Assembly (NCBI GenBank): GCA_002320605.1
Contig: DCKG01000031.1
Coordinates: 1-63,516 of the forward strand
DNA length: 63,516 nt
From: Bacteroidales bacterium UBA1680
Lineage (GTDB): Bacteria; Bacteroidota; Bacteroidia; Bacteroidales; UBA932
Reading direction: 5' to 3'
This document shows, one piece after another, positions 55,030 to 63,336 of the stretch (within the stretch, counting starts at the first letter, position 1; the number at the start of each line of letters is the position of its first letter). Below the pieces are notes generated by a model. The model saw only the letters and a list, made by a program, of their open reading frames with translations, was not told where the DNA came from and searched no databases. The position numbers and the translations under genes were made by a program.

Positions 55030-55981
55030 TGTTGTAGTGATTGCGTTCGGAAGCGTTTCTGGACACTAGCTCTGCGAGGAAGCCGGCCAGGAACAGCATC
55101 ACGCCGATGACCACTGCGAGCAATGCCAGGTAAAACAGCGGCTGATCCGTCACTGCCCTGTACGCCGCATGATGCGCCTGATGGACAAGTTTCGCGATGA
55201 TTATCCAGACCGTCATCACGAAGCCGATGAAGAACATCAGCAGGCCAGAGAATCCGAAAAAGTGCATCGGCTTCTTCCCGAAAGTGCTAAGGAACCATAG
55301 CGACAGGAGATCCAGGAATCCGTTCACGAATCGCTCCATTCCGAACTTGCTTTTGCCGTATTTCCGTTTTTGATGATGTACGGGCTTTTCAGTGATTTTA
55401 GTGAAGCCGGCGTTCTTGGCAAGATAAGGAATGTACCTATGCATTTCTCCGTACACTTCCACGTTCTTCACCACCTCATTCTTGTAGGCTTTGAGACCGC
55501 AGTTCATATCGTGCAATTTCAGGCCGGTTATCTTGCGAGCAGTGGCATTGTACAGCTTCGACGGCAGGTTTTTAGTGAAGGTGTTGTCGACTCTGTGCTG
55601 TTTCCAGCCAGACACGATGTCCCAACCATCTTCCACGATCATCCGGTACATTTCTGGAATCTCCTCCGGAGAATCCTGCAGGTCGGCATCCATGGTCACG
55701 ACAACTCTGCCCTCGGCAATCGCGAAACCCTCGTAAAGAGCGGCAGACTTGCCATAATTGCGCCGGAAAGATATTCCTTTGATTCTGCCGTCGCCTTTCG
55801 CCAGCTCCTGAATCTCTGCCCATGAACCGTCGGTGCTGCCGTCATCCACGAATATCAGCTCGTAACTGAATTTATTGGCATCCATCACGCTCCTGATCCA
55901 GGCAAGCAACTCAGGCAGCGATTCTTTCTCGTTGAATAGAGGAACTATTATCGACAGATCTTTGGAATATTCCATATTCAT
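55010..55981 (-). CDS. GT2 glycosyltransferase, polyprenyl-phosphate type
   Basis: The 323-residue enzyme transfers a sugar from a nucleotide donor to a polyprenyl phosphate (GtrB/DPM1 type). LSIIVPLFNEKESLPELL, IFVDDGSTDGS, VVTMDADLQDSPEEIP (the DxD donor/metal site) and HHQKRKYGKSKFG are the family landmarks. Two C-terminal membrane helix pairs anchor it in the inner membrane. The start is the MNM at 55981; a longer frame upstream overlaps the next gene and is not credible. It lies four bases after the DUF4199 gene. Confidence 0.9.
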   Translation of the reverse strand: MNMEYSKDLSIIVPLFNEKESLPELLAWIRSVMDANKFSYELIFVDDGSTDGSWAEIQELAKGDGRIKGISFRRNYGKSAALYEGFAIAEGRVVVTMDADLQDSPEEIPEMYRMIVEDGWDIVSGWKQHRVDNTFTKNLPSKLYNATARKITGLKLHDMNCGLKAYKNEVVKNVEVYGEMHRYIPYLAKNAGFTKITEKPVHHQKRKYGKSKFGMERFVNGFLDLLSLWFLSTFGKKPMHFFGFSGLLMFFIGFVMTVWIIIAKLVHQAHHAAYRAVTDQPLFYLALLAVVIGVMLFLAGFLAELVSRNASERNHYNIKDRLN

Positions 55982-55985
55982 TGAT

Positions 55986-56579
55986 TTAAATATTCTGCCC
56001 TTGCTGCTCATCACCCTCGCCTTGCTCCTCCTTGTCATTGCCGATGCTCCCGAAAGGATCTGATGGAGCCAAGCTTGAAGAGAATATCGCTGCGAGCACC
56101 CATCCCCAGACAAAGCAGTAAACTAGGGTGGCGAAGAAAACATAGACAGGCATCTTGCCTTCAAGCGCATCCAAGGCATTCAGCGTGTTCGAATCTGCGA
56201 ATTGGGAATATGTTGTCCTGAAAGACTCAACGGCCTGACTCACCTGATCTGGATTGATTACAAGAATGTCCAGCAGATTGTATCCTGCGACAAGAATCGA
56301 AGAACAAAGGGCTATCCTCAGCCCGTAATGCATCAGATCTTGCTTTACTGCGTCAGGATGCGCTTCTCTAAGCTTCACTAAGAAATATCTGAACAGCACT
56401 ATGCAGGCGATGATTTTGGCAAGGCCGAGAAGAATCGGCAATGCATTGCTAACTATTGCGGAGCCCACCTTGCTGGTAAGTCCGCCCAGAACGCTGAACG
56501 CTATGGTTACTAGTGCTAAAATTAACCCCGTCGCAGAGGCCTTATTCCATAACTCTCTTGAAGAAACTGACTTGTCCAT
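55986..56579 (-). CDS. DUF4199 membrane protein
   Basis: The 197-residue protein has four hydrophobic segments, begins MDKSVSSRELWNKASATG and ends in an acidic Glu/Gln-rich tail. That layout and its place directly before a GT2 gene match DUF4199 proteins common in Bacteroidetes, whose function is unknown. The start was set after the -7 box TATTTTTG (minus strand, 56589-56596), which overlaps the control region of the divergent thrS. Confidence 0.8.
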   Translation of the reverse strand: MDKSVSSRELWNKASATGLILALVTIAFSVLGGLTSKVGSAIVSNALPILLGLAKIIACIVLFRYFLVKLREAHPDAVKQDLMHYGLRIALCSSILVAGYNLLDILVINPDQVSQAVESFRTTYSQFADSNTLNALDALEGKMPVYVFFATLVYCFVWGWVLAAIFSSSLAPSDPFGSIGNDKEEQGEGDEQQGQNI

Positions 56580-56588
56580 ATTCGATGA

Positions 56589-56619
56589 CAAAAATAGAAA
56601 AATTATTTCGTATCTTTGC
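56589..56619. promoter_or_regulatory. Divergent promoters of DUF4199 and thrS
   Basis: Minus-strand -7 box TATTTTTG at 56589-56596 and plus-strand -7 box TATCTTTGC at 56611-56619. The thrS transcript would have a leader of about 70 bases before the ATG at 56699. Confidence 0.6.
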
Positions 56620-56698
56620 AAACTGGCTAATAATATGGCTAGCCAAGTTCAAGTACTTGGTTCGTAAATACTGGTTAGGCCAATTTATTTTAGTTGTT

Positions 56699-58657
56699 AT
56701 GATTAACATTACATTTCCGGACGGTAGCGTCAAAGCCTTTGAGAAAGGCGTAACGGGCTATGAGATAGCCCAGAGCATCAGCCCTAGGCTGGCAGAAGAG
56801 GTTCTTGCGGTTTCAGTGAAGTTCGCGAGCGACAAGACTATTGGCAAGGGGAAGACACAGGACCTGAATATGCCAATCAATGAAGATGCGGCAATCGTAT
56901 TGCTTAAATGGGACGACGATGAAGGCAAGAGGGTTTTCTGGCATTCATCTTCCCACCTTATGGCTGAGGCTCTCGAAGATTTGTATCCAGGAGTGAAATT
57001 CGGCATCGGCCCTGCAATCGAGAACGGGTTCTACTACGACGTTGATCTCGGTGGCAGGCAGCTTACTGATGCTGATTTCCCTAAGATAGAGAAAAGGATG
57101 CTGGAGCTGGCGAGAGAGAAGCAGAATTTCGTTCGCCAAGATGTGTCCAAGGCAGATGCGATGAAGCATTTCGAGCAGACAGGCGACAAATACAAATGCG
57201 AGCTGATTTCCGAATTGCAGGATGGCAGCATAACGTATTACACCAATGGCCACTTCACTGACCTCTGCCGCGGGCCACACCTTCGCGACACCTCGGTAAT
57301 CAAGGCGGTTAAGCTGACTGCGTTGGCAGGTGCATATTGGAGAGGAGACGAGAAGAGGGAGCAGCTCACGAGAATATATGGCATCACCTTCCCGAAGAAG
57401 TCGATGCTTGACGAATATCTTGTAGTGCTCGAAGAGGCAAAGAAACGCGACCACCGTAAGCTGGGCAAAGAGATGGAGCTGTTCACTTTCTCCTCAAGGG
57501 TAGGAATGGGACTGCCTTTGTGGCTGCCTCGCGGCGCGGTCATGAGATTCGAGCTGGAGAAATTCCTGCGTAAGAAGCAGAACGAATACGGCTACCTGCC
57601 CGTAGTTACTCCTCATATAGGGAGCAAAGATCTCTATGTGACCTCCGGCCACTATGCGAAATACGGCAAAGACTCGTTCCAGCCTATCCACACTCCTCAG
57701 AAAGGAGAGGAATATCTGCTGAAACCAATGAACTGCCCTCACCACTGCGAGATTTACAGGTCGGCTCCTCGTTCCTACAAGGATCTGCCTTTGAGGCTGG
57801 CCGAATTCGGGACGGTCTACCGCTACGAGCAGAGCGGAGAGCTTCATGGCCTGACCAGAGTGCGCTCGTTCACCCAGGATGATGCCCACATGTTCGTGCG
57901 CCCGGATCAGGTTAAGGAAGAGTTCGAGAAGGTCATAGACCTTATATTATATGTATTCCGCGTATTCAAATTCGAATCTTACACAGCACAGATTTCCCTC
58001 AGGGATCCTGTCCATAAGGAAAAATACATCGGCAGCGACGAGAATTGGGAGAAAGCTGAGAGCGCCATCATCGAGGCATCTGCTGAGAAAGGGCTAAAGA
58101 CAGTCGTCGAATATGGCGAAGCCGCTTTCTACGGTCCTAAGCTCGACTTCATGGTGCGCGATGCCATAGGAAGAAAATGGCAGCTCGGGACCATCCAGGT
58201 GGATTACAACCTGCCTGAGAGATTTCAGCTTGAATATACCGACGCAGACGGCAGCAAGAAACGCCCGATCATGATTCACAGGGCTCCATTCGGCTCCATA
58301 GAGAGGTTCACCGCAGTGCTGCTTGAGCATACCGGCGGGCATCTTCCTCTCTGGCTCAGCCCAGATCAGGTTAAAGTACTGCCAGTCAGCGAGAAATATT
58401 CAGATTTTGCGAAAAAAGTTTGCAGTTTGCTGAATAATTCCGATATTCGTGCCTCCTTAGATGACAGGAACGAGACGCTTGGAAAAAGAATCAGGGATAT
58501 TTCCCTGCTCAGAGTGCCTCTGATTGCCATTGTCGGGGAAAAAGAAGTAACGGACGGCACTGTCTCGATCAGGAGAGAGGGGCAAGATGCCGGTACGATG
58601 AAAGTTGAAGATTTCGCAAGCTGGATTAAGGCGGAAATGGCCAAAGAGCTTGCATAA
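56699..58657 (+). CDS. thrS: Threonyl-tRNA synthetase
   Basis: Charges tRNA-Thr. The 652-residue protein starts MINITFPDGSVKAFEKG, the TGS domain. The SAD editing domain follows (HSSSHLMAEALEDLYPG), then the class II core with PMNCPHHCEIY (motif 2 zinc ligand Cys) and HRAPFGSIERF (motif 3), and the anticodon-binding domain. The upstream in-frame extension to 56513 is rejected because it runs across the promoter. It heads the thrS-infC-rpmI-rplT set, a common order. Confidence 0.97.
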   Translation: MINITFPDGSVKAFEKGVTGYEIAQSISPRLAEEVLAVSVKFASDKTIGKGKTQDLNMPINEDAAIVLLKWDDDEGKRVFWHSSSHLMAEALEDLYPGVKFGIGPAIENGFYYDVDLGGRQLTDADFPKIEKRMLELAREKQNFVRQDVSKADAMKHFEQTGDKYKCELISELQDGSITYYTNGHFTDLCRGPHLRDTSVIKAVKLTALAGAYWRGDEKREQLTRIYGITFPKKSMLDEYLVVLEEAKKRDHRKLGKEMELFTFSSRVGMGLPLWLPRGAVMRFELEKFLRKKQNEYGYLPVVTPHIGSKDLYVTSGHYAKYGKDSFQPIHTPQKGEEYLLKPMNCPHHCEIYRSAPRSYKDLPLRLAEFGTVYRYEQSGELHGLTRVRSFTQDDAHMFVRPDQVKEEFEKVIDLILYVFRVFKFESYTAQISLRDPVHKEKYIGSDENWEKAESAIIEASAEKGLKTVVEYGEAAFYGPKLDFMVRDAIGRKWQLGTIQVDYNLPERFQLEYTDADGSKKRPIMIHRAPFGSIERFTAVLLEHTGGHLPLWLSPDQVKVLPVSEKYSDFAKKVCSLLNNSDIRASLDDRNETLGKRIRDISLLRVPLIAIVGEKEVTDGTVSIRREGQDAGTMKVEDFASWIKAEMAKELA

Positions 58658-58690
58658 ATTTAAATAATTAGGAGATTTAATAAAAACAGA

Positions 58691-59323
58691 ATGCCTTACA
58701 ACAAGCCGAAACCACATTTTGGAGGACCGAGACCTTCCAATTTCAGACCATCTAACTCTAACTCGGCACCTGGCCAGAATGGCAGGCGTCCTTTCGTCCG
58801 CCAGAAAGCGGAAGATGAGCTGAACATCAACGAGGAGATCAAAGCCCCTCAGGTCCGTCTTGTTGGCGACAATATCGCCGAGCAGGGCATATATCCTATA
58901 ATCAAGGCCTTGCAGATGGCCGATGAACTGAGCTTGGATCTCGTTGAGATCAGTGCCAAGGCCGATCCTCCGGTTTGCAAGATACTGGATTACCAGAAAT
59001 ATCTTTACCAGCAAAGGAAGAAGGCCAAGGAGATGAAGCAGAATGCCACCAAGGTGGTGATAAAAGAAATCCGCTTCGGGCCGAACACCGACGAACACGA
59101 CTTCCAGTTCAAGCTGAAGCATGCCCAAGAATTTCTTGAGGAAGGTTCCAAGGTCAAGGCAACCATCTTCTTCAGAGGCCGTTCCATCATGTTCGCCGAA
59201 CAAGGGGAGAAGCAACTGCTAAGGTTCGCCGTAGAGCTTGAGGAATATGGGAGGGCGGAAAGCATGCCTACTTTGGAAGGCAAAAGAATGACTATGATGA
59301 TAGCTCCTGTAAAGAAAAAATAG
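58691..59323 (+). CDS. infC: Translation initiation factor IF-3
   Basis: IF-3 binds the 30S subunit and checks the start codon. The protein has 210 residues. A longer Bacteroidetes-type N-terminal extension rich in N, P and R precedes NEEIKAPQVRLVGDN. The linker helix and C-terminal domain follow (KEIRFGPNTDEHDFQFKLKHAQEFL, VKATIFFRGR). It starts at an ATG 33 bases after thrS. Confidence 0.95.
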   Translation: MPYNKPKPHFGGPRPSNFRPSNSNSAPGQNGRRPFVRQKAEDELNINEEIKAPQVRLVGDNIAEQGIYPIIKALQMADELSLDLVEISAKADPPVCKILDYQKYLYQQRKKAKEMKQNATKVVIKEIRFGPNTDEHDFQFKLKHAQEFLEEGSKVKATIFFRGRSIMFAEQGEKQLLRFAVELEEYGRAESMPTLEGKRMTMMIAPVKKK

Positions 59324-59355
59324 GAGTTGATTTTAAATTATTAATATTTTGTAAA

Positions 59356-59550
59356 ATGGCAAAGCTTAAGACCAATTCCGGTGCCAAAAAGCGTTTCGCG
59401 CTTACCGGATCGGGAAAAATCAAGAGGAAGCACGCTTATCACAGCCACATCCTCACAAAGAAGACCAAGAAGCAGAAAAGGAATCTTGACCATTTCGCCA
59501 TCCTTGACAAGGTTGACGAGAAGAGGGTTAAAGAGCTTCTGGTCATGTAA
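59356..59550 (+). CDS. rpmI: 50S ribosomal protein L35
   Basis: The 64-residue basic protein MAKLKTNSGAKKRFALTGSG ... HILTKKTKKQKRN matches L35 end to end. It lies between infC and rplT as in most bacteria. An AT-rich stretch with TAATATTTTG precedes it and may hold an internal promoter. Confidence 0.95.
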   Translation: MAKLKTNSGAKKRFALTGSGKIKRKHAYHSHILTKKTKKQKRNLDHFAILDKVDEKRVKELLVM

Positions 59551-59626
59551 TTAATGTTTAATTTGGAACGCAGTACTGAAGAATTGCGAGAAATCGTGGT
59601 CACTGCCTCCATAAAAAAATCAAATC

Positions 59627-59971
59627 ATGCCAAGATCAGTAAATTCAGTAGCCTCAAGGGCTCGCCGCAAGAAAATTCTTAAGAGAACTCGCGGTAATTT
59701 CCTAGCAAGGAAGAATGTCTGGACAGTAGCGAAGAACACCTACGAAAAGGGTCTGACATACGCTTATCGTGACCGTAAGGCCAAGAAGCGTTCGTTCAGG
59801 GCTCTCTGGATCCAGAGAATTAATGCTGCCGCACGTCAGTACGGCATATCTTACTCTCAGTTCATGGGCAAGCTCGCTAAGAGCAACGTAGGACTGAACC
59901 GCAAGGTTCTTGCGGACCTCGCCATGAATAATCCTCAGGCTTTCGAAGCGATAGTAAACTCTGTAAAATAA
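59627..59971 (+). CDS. rplT: 50S ribosomal protein L20
   Basis: The 114-residue protein (MPRSVNSVASRARRKKIL ... GNFLARKNVWTVAKNT ... WIQRINAAARQYGISYSQF) matches L20, an early assembly protein of the large subunit that in other bacteria also represses its own operon. The 76-base gap after rpmI shows no clear control structure. Confidence 0.96.
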   Translation: MPRSVNSVASRARRKKILKRTRGNFLARKNVWTVAKNTYEKGLTYAYRDRKAKKRSFRALWIQRINAAARQYGISYSQFMGKLAKSNVGLNRKVLADLAMNNPQAFEAIVNSVK

Positions 59972-59980
59972 GGATGTAAG

Positions 59981-61324
59981 GTGAGCTTGAGGGAGATATA
60001 CCACGACAAATGGGTGCGGATGTCCTTTTGGGCAATCCTCTATGTGCTGTGGGTTATCTGGCTAGGGAATTATTGGTGGCTTCTGGGCCTCATTGTCATC
60101 TTCGACCACCACATCACGCACAAGGTGAAGTGGATGTTCTGGAAGAAGACCTACAAAGAGGGCGAGAAACACAGTGTCTGGAACGACTGGCTCGACGCAA
60201 TCATATTCGCAGTCATCGTGGTGACATTCATCAATATATTCTTTCTCCAGGCCTTCAAGATTCCTTCCTCTTCTATGGAGAGCACCCTTTATACGGGTGA
60301 CCATCTCTTCGTCAGCAAGCTTACTTACGGTCCCAGAGTTCCGCAGACTCCGCTCACCATTCCTTTCACGCACAACGTCATATTCGGGCACGAGTCCTAT
60401 TCGACTCTCATCCAGAATGATTACCGCAGGCTGAAAGGATTCAGGAATGTCAGAAGAGGCGATTGCGTAGTTTTCAACTTTCCGAATGGTGACACGGTTC
60501 TGTCTCGCGCTCCCGCAGATGATTACTACTTCTGGGAGAGAAGCATCGGAAAAGAAGCTGCGATAGCTCAAGGGGGGCCGATAATAGTCCGGCCGGCAGA
60601 CAAGACTGACCACTACGTCAAAAGATGCGTGGCAGTTGCCGGGGACACTCTCAAAATCGCAGACGGCTTTGTTTTCATCAATGGCGTGAAACAGGAGGTT
60701 TATCCCGGAATGCAGATGAGCTACACGGTCGTAACGACAGGCGAGAGAATAAACGTAAGGACGTTGGAAAAGCTTGGCCTGAATATCAGCGAAATCTACT
60801 ACGATGAGAGCATTCCAGGTTATCCGGCGATGCCGCTCACGGCAGAAATGGCTGAGAAGATCAAAGGTTACTCCGTGGTAAAGTCGGTCGAACCGAACAT
60901 TGATGTTTATCCGCCGGATTATCCGGACTCTTACTTGAGCTTATTCCCTTTCACGGACAGCACTAGGTGGACTCGCGATAACTATGGCCCTCTTTGGATT
61001 CCTAAGAAGGGCGTGACGGTAGAACTAAATGAAGATAACTTGCCTCTTTATCGCAGAATCATAGCGGTTTACGAGCGCAACGACCTTCGCGAGGAGGACG
61101 ACAAAATATTCATAAATGGCGAAGAGACAAAGGAATACACTTTTAAACAGGATTACTACTTTATGATGGGAGACAACAGGCATAACTCGCTGGACTCAAG
61201 ATATTGGGGCTTCGTTCCTGAAGACCACATTGTCGGCCGTCCTGCCCTTGTCTGGCTCTCGACTGACAGGAACCGCAAATTCCCGAATAACATCAGGTGG
61301 AACAGATTCTTCAAATTTGTTTAA
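59981..61324 (+). CDS. lepB: Signal peptidase I, large Bacteroidetes form
   Basis: Removes signal peptides at the outer face of the inner membrane. The 447-residue protein starts with GTG, nine bases after rplT. Membrane helices come first (ILYVLWVIWLGNYWWLLGLIVI; DAIIFAVIVVTFINIFFL). IPSSSMESTLYTGD then carries the catalytic serine (about residue 99), YVKRCVAVAGD the lysine, and MMGDNRHNSLDSRYWG is box E. A large insert between these boxes is typical of the phylum. Confidence 0.93.
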   Translation: MSLREIYHDKWVRMSFWAILYVLWVIWLGNYWWLLGLIVIFDHHITHKVKWMFWKKTYKEGEKHSVWNDWLDAIIFAVIVVTFINIFFLQAFKIPSSSMESTLYTGDHLFVSKLTYGPRVPQTPLTIPFTHNVIFGHESYSTLIQNDYRRLKGFRNVRRGDCVVFNFPNGDTVLSRAPADDYYFWERSIGKEAAIAQGGPIIVRPADKTDHYVKRCVAVAGDTLKIADGFVFINGVKQEVYPGMQMSYTVVTTGERINVRTLEKLGLNISEIYYDESIPGYPAMPLTAEMAEKIKGYSVVKSVEPNIDVYPPDYPDSYLSLFPFTDSTRWTRDNYGPLWIPKKGVTVELNEDNLPLYRRIIAVYERNDLREEDDKIFINGEETKEYTFKQDYYFMMGDNRHNSLDSRYWGFVPEDHIVGRPALVWLSTDRNRKFPNNIRWNRFFKFV

Positions 61325-61328
61325 GTAA

Positions 61329-61361
61329 TTTGCAATTTTGAAAATCAAACCCTAAATTTGC
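61329..61361 (+). promoter_or_regulatory. Promoter of the rpmB-rpmG-DUF4295 operon
   Basis: TTTG at 61329-61332 and the -7 box TAAATTTGC at 61353-61361, about 20 bases apart, just after lepB. Confidence 0.65.
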
Positions 61362-61402
61362 AGTCCTGCAATTTATTCAGAATCAATAAAAAATTAGATA
61401 TC

Positions 61403-61645
61403 ATGGCAAAGACTTGTCAAATAACTGGGAGAAAGAGAATGAAAGGATGCAATGTGTCCCACTCTAAGCTCCACACGAAGAGAGATTTCTCTCTCAACTT
61501 GAGGAACAAGAAGTTCTGGTCAGAGGCAGAGCAGAGGTACATTACTCTGAAGGTATCTGCTAAAGGTATCAGGACAATTGAGAAGAAGGGCCTTGACGCT
61601 GCAATCAAAGAGGCTCAAGCTAAAGGATATGTTGGACTTGTCTAA
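61403..61645 (+). CDS. rpmB: 50S ribosomal protein L28
   Basis: The 80-residue protein MAKTCQITGRKRMKGCNVSH ... TKRDFSLNLRNKKFW matches L28. The internal ATG was chosen because the family starts with MAK/MS and the upstream frame runs into the promoter. First of a three-gene ribosomal set. Confidence 0.95.
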   Translation: MAKTCQITGRKRMKGCNVSHSKLHTKRDFSLNLRNKKFWSEAEQRYITLKVSAKGIRTIEKKGLDAAIKEAQAKGYVGLV

Positions 61646-61656
61646 AATTTTGAATT

Positions 61657-61845
61657 ATGGCAAAGAAAGCTAAAGGTAACAGGGTGCAGGTAATTCTTGA
61701 ATGCACAGAGCAAAAGGCAAGCGGTGTTCCAGGCATGTCCAGGTACATCACAACTAAGAACAAGAAGAACACGCCGGATCGTCTTGAGAGGATGAAATAC
61801 AATCCATACCTTCATAAGGTGACCCTTCATCGTGAAATAAAGTAA
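61657..61845 (+). CDS. rpmG: 50S ribosomal protein L33
   Basis: The 62-residue protein (NRVQVILECTEQ ... SRYITTKNKKNTPDRLERMKY) matches L33. The zinc-binding Cys pairs of some L33 proteins are absent, so this is the zinc-independent type. It sits 11 bases after rpmB. Confidence 0.95.
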   Translation: MAKKAKGNRVQVILECTEQKASGVPGMSRYITTKNKKNTPDRLERMKYNPYLHKVTLHREIK

Positions 61846-61862
61846 TATAGGAGACATAAATT

Positions 61863-62021
61863 ATGGCAAAGAAAGCAGTCGCTACATTCTCCGCCAAGTC
61901 TGGCGCGAAGAGCATGGTAAGATGCATCCGCATGGAGAAATCTCCTAAGACTGGCGCTTACGTATTCAACGAGCTTCTCGTTGAGGCAAATGACGCTAAG
62001 AATTTCTTCAATAAGAAATAA
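61863..62021 (+). CDS. DUF4295 small basic protein
   Basis: A 52-residue protein, MAKKAVATFSAKSGAKSMVR ... YVFNELLVEANDAKNFFNKK. It matches the small DUF4295 family that follows L33 throughout Bacteroidetes and is probably ribosome-associated. It is 17 bases after rpmG and is followed by a strong terminator. Confidence 0.9.
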   Translation: MAKKAVATFSAKSGAKSMVRCIRMEKSPKTGAYVFNELLVEANDAKNFFNKK

Positions 62022-62039
62022 CATATCGTAGATCATTCG

Positions 62040-62070
62040 AGCCTGGACATATTTCTGCCCAGGCTTTTTT
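62040..62070 (+). terminator. Intrinsic terminator of the rpmB operon
   Basis: AGCCTGG (62040-62046) pairs with CCAGGCT (62059-62065) and runs into six T residues. Confidence 0.85.
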
Positions 62071-62138
62071 ATATTATTAAGATTCATTCATCATCCTCTT
62101 GTGCCAGGATCAATCTCGGCGGGCCTAGAGATTTTTAA

Positions 62139-62147
62139 TATCTTTGC
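62139..62147 (+). promoter_or_regulatory. -7 box of the HAD hydrolase gene
   Basis: TATCTTTGC ends three bases before the ATG at 62151, so the message would be leaderless or almost so. Confidence 0.6.
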
Positions 62148-62150
62148 ATC

Positions 62151-62807
62151 ATGAAATACGAACTTGTCATTTTCGATTTTGATGGGACTTTGGCAGACAC
62201 GAGGGAGTCGATTGTGCTGACTTTCCAAGCCTCCATGAAAGAACTGGGGCTGAGGGTGGCGAGCGATGAGGAATGCGCTGCCACGATAGGATTGACTTTG
62301 GAAGGAGGCTTCAAGGCGATATTTCCGAACCTGCAGCCAGAAAAAATCACGCTTTGCGCTGCAACCTACAGGAGAATATTCAGCGAAAGAATGAAGAATT
62401 ACCTTCCCCCGCTTTTCCCTGGAGTTAAAGAAATATTGGAGGCATTGAAAGCGTCAGGGCACACTCTGACGATTGCATCGTCCCGGCACCGCCATGGCAC
62501 GGAAGGGTTTCTTAAGGAATATGGGATATTCGATCTTTTCTCTCTGGTGCTTGGCGCGGCAGAGGTCGAGAGGCCAAAGCCTGATCCAGAGGCTGTACTT
62601 AAAACCATGAATATATTGCATTTCACCCCGGCCGAAACCTTGGTGGTCGGAGACATGCCATTCGACATTCTCATGGGGAAGGGGGCAGGAGCCGACACCT
62701 GCGGAGTGAGCTGGGGAAATTCGGACCGCGCAGCATTAACTGCAGCCGGAGCCACTTACGTCATTGACTCCTTTAAAGAAATATTGGATATCACAGAGCA
62801 GGCCTAA
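62151..62807 (+). CDS. HAD-family phosphatase, phosphoglycolate phosphatase-like
   Basis: The 218-residue hydrolase starts MKYELVIFDFDGTLADT, with nucleophile Asp9 and Asp11. A four-helix cap is followed by motif II (TIASSRH), motif III lysine (ERPKPDP) and motif IV (VVGDMPFDILMGKGAG). These enzymes cleave phosphoglycolate, pyrophosphate or sugar phosphates; the substrate cannot be fixed. Single gene. Confidence 0.88.
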   Translation: MKYELVIFDFDGTLADTRESIVLTFQASMKELGLRVASDEECAATIGLTLEGGFKAIFPNLQPEKITLCAATYRRIFSERMKNYLPPLFPGVKEILEALKASGHTLTIASSRHRHGTEGFLKEYGIFDLFSLVLGAAEVERPKPDPEAVLKTMNILHFTPAETLVVGDMPFDILMGKGAGADTCGVSWGNSDRAALTAAGATYVIDSFKEILDITEQA

Positions 62808-63143
62808 CAATAACGATAACCGTCGCCGCATTTTTTGCTATCATTGGAATTATTGTTCTTGCTGGGAAAGGCACCCACTTCGCAGAACTAGGGTAAGCAA
62901 TGGAAATGTTTCCGCTAAGCGTCTACAATAAATGTCCTCGTTGCCTGTAATTGTGTAAACAATACGACTTCGTTCCGATGCCACGGCTTCGACGGATAGA
63001 TCCGATCCGACAGAAGCACCAACTAACGAGCTAGCGCAAGAGCATAGCCGTCTCTGGAAGAGATGTGCTATGTGGCGCGTCATGCATTTGCTGCGCGAGG
63101 TGGTGTGGCCCTGAGGTAGCTGTAGTTAATGTGAGTATGCAAG

Positions 63144-63168
63144 CCCCTCGATGTCATGGAGGGGTTTT
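63144..63168 (+). terminator. Terminator-like hairpin leading the dispersed repeat
   Basis: CCCCTC (63144-63149) pairs with GAGGGG (63159-63164) around a nine-base loop, followed by TTTT. It directly precedes and overlaps repeat copy B. Confidence 0.5.
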
Positions 63169-63257
63169 GCATGGCGTACCACGCTGGAGAGCCTTGCACT
63201 TGGGATTGGTTCGCGCGGCAAAAGCATTCGGACTGATATTCGCTCATTGGTTGCAGT
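63155..63257 (+). repeat. Dispersed 100-base repeat, copy B
   Basis: Matches copy A at 23801-23900 at roughly four of five positions, including GGGTTTTGCATGGC-like and TCGCGCGGCAAAAGCAT parts, in the same orientation. Confidence 0.7.
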
Positions 63258-63315
63258 ATTACAAAATAACTGACCCATCATACTGACGAAAGGATCTATA
63301 TTATCGAAGGCCTAG

Positions 63316-63336
63316 ATCCTGAAACAAGTTCAGGAT
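63316..63336 (+). repeat. ATCCTGAA/TTCAGGAT hairpin element
   Basis: ATCCTGAA and TTCAGGAT arms with loop ACAAG, and outer CTAG arms at 63312-63315 and 63339-63342 with a small bulge. Such palindromes are scattered through many bacterial genomes. Confidence 0.6.

Noticed and set aside
56513..56698. N-terminal extension of thrS
   Set aside because: It crosses the thrS and DUF4199 promoters, and the ATG at 56699 starts exactly at the TGS domain.
62850..63286. Small frames in the right-end non-coding region
   Set aside because: They follow repeat sequence, lack promoters near their starts, and overlap on opposite strands.
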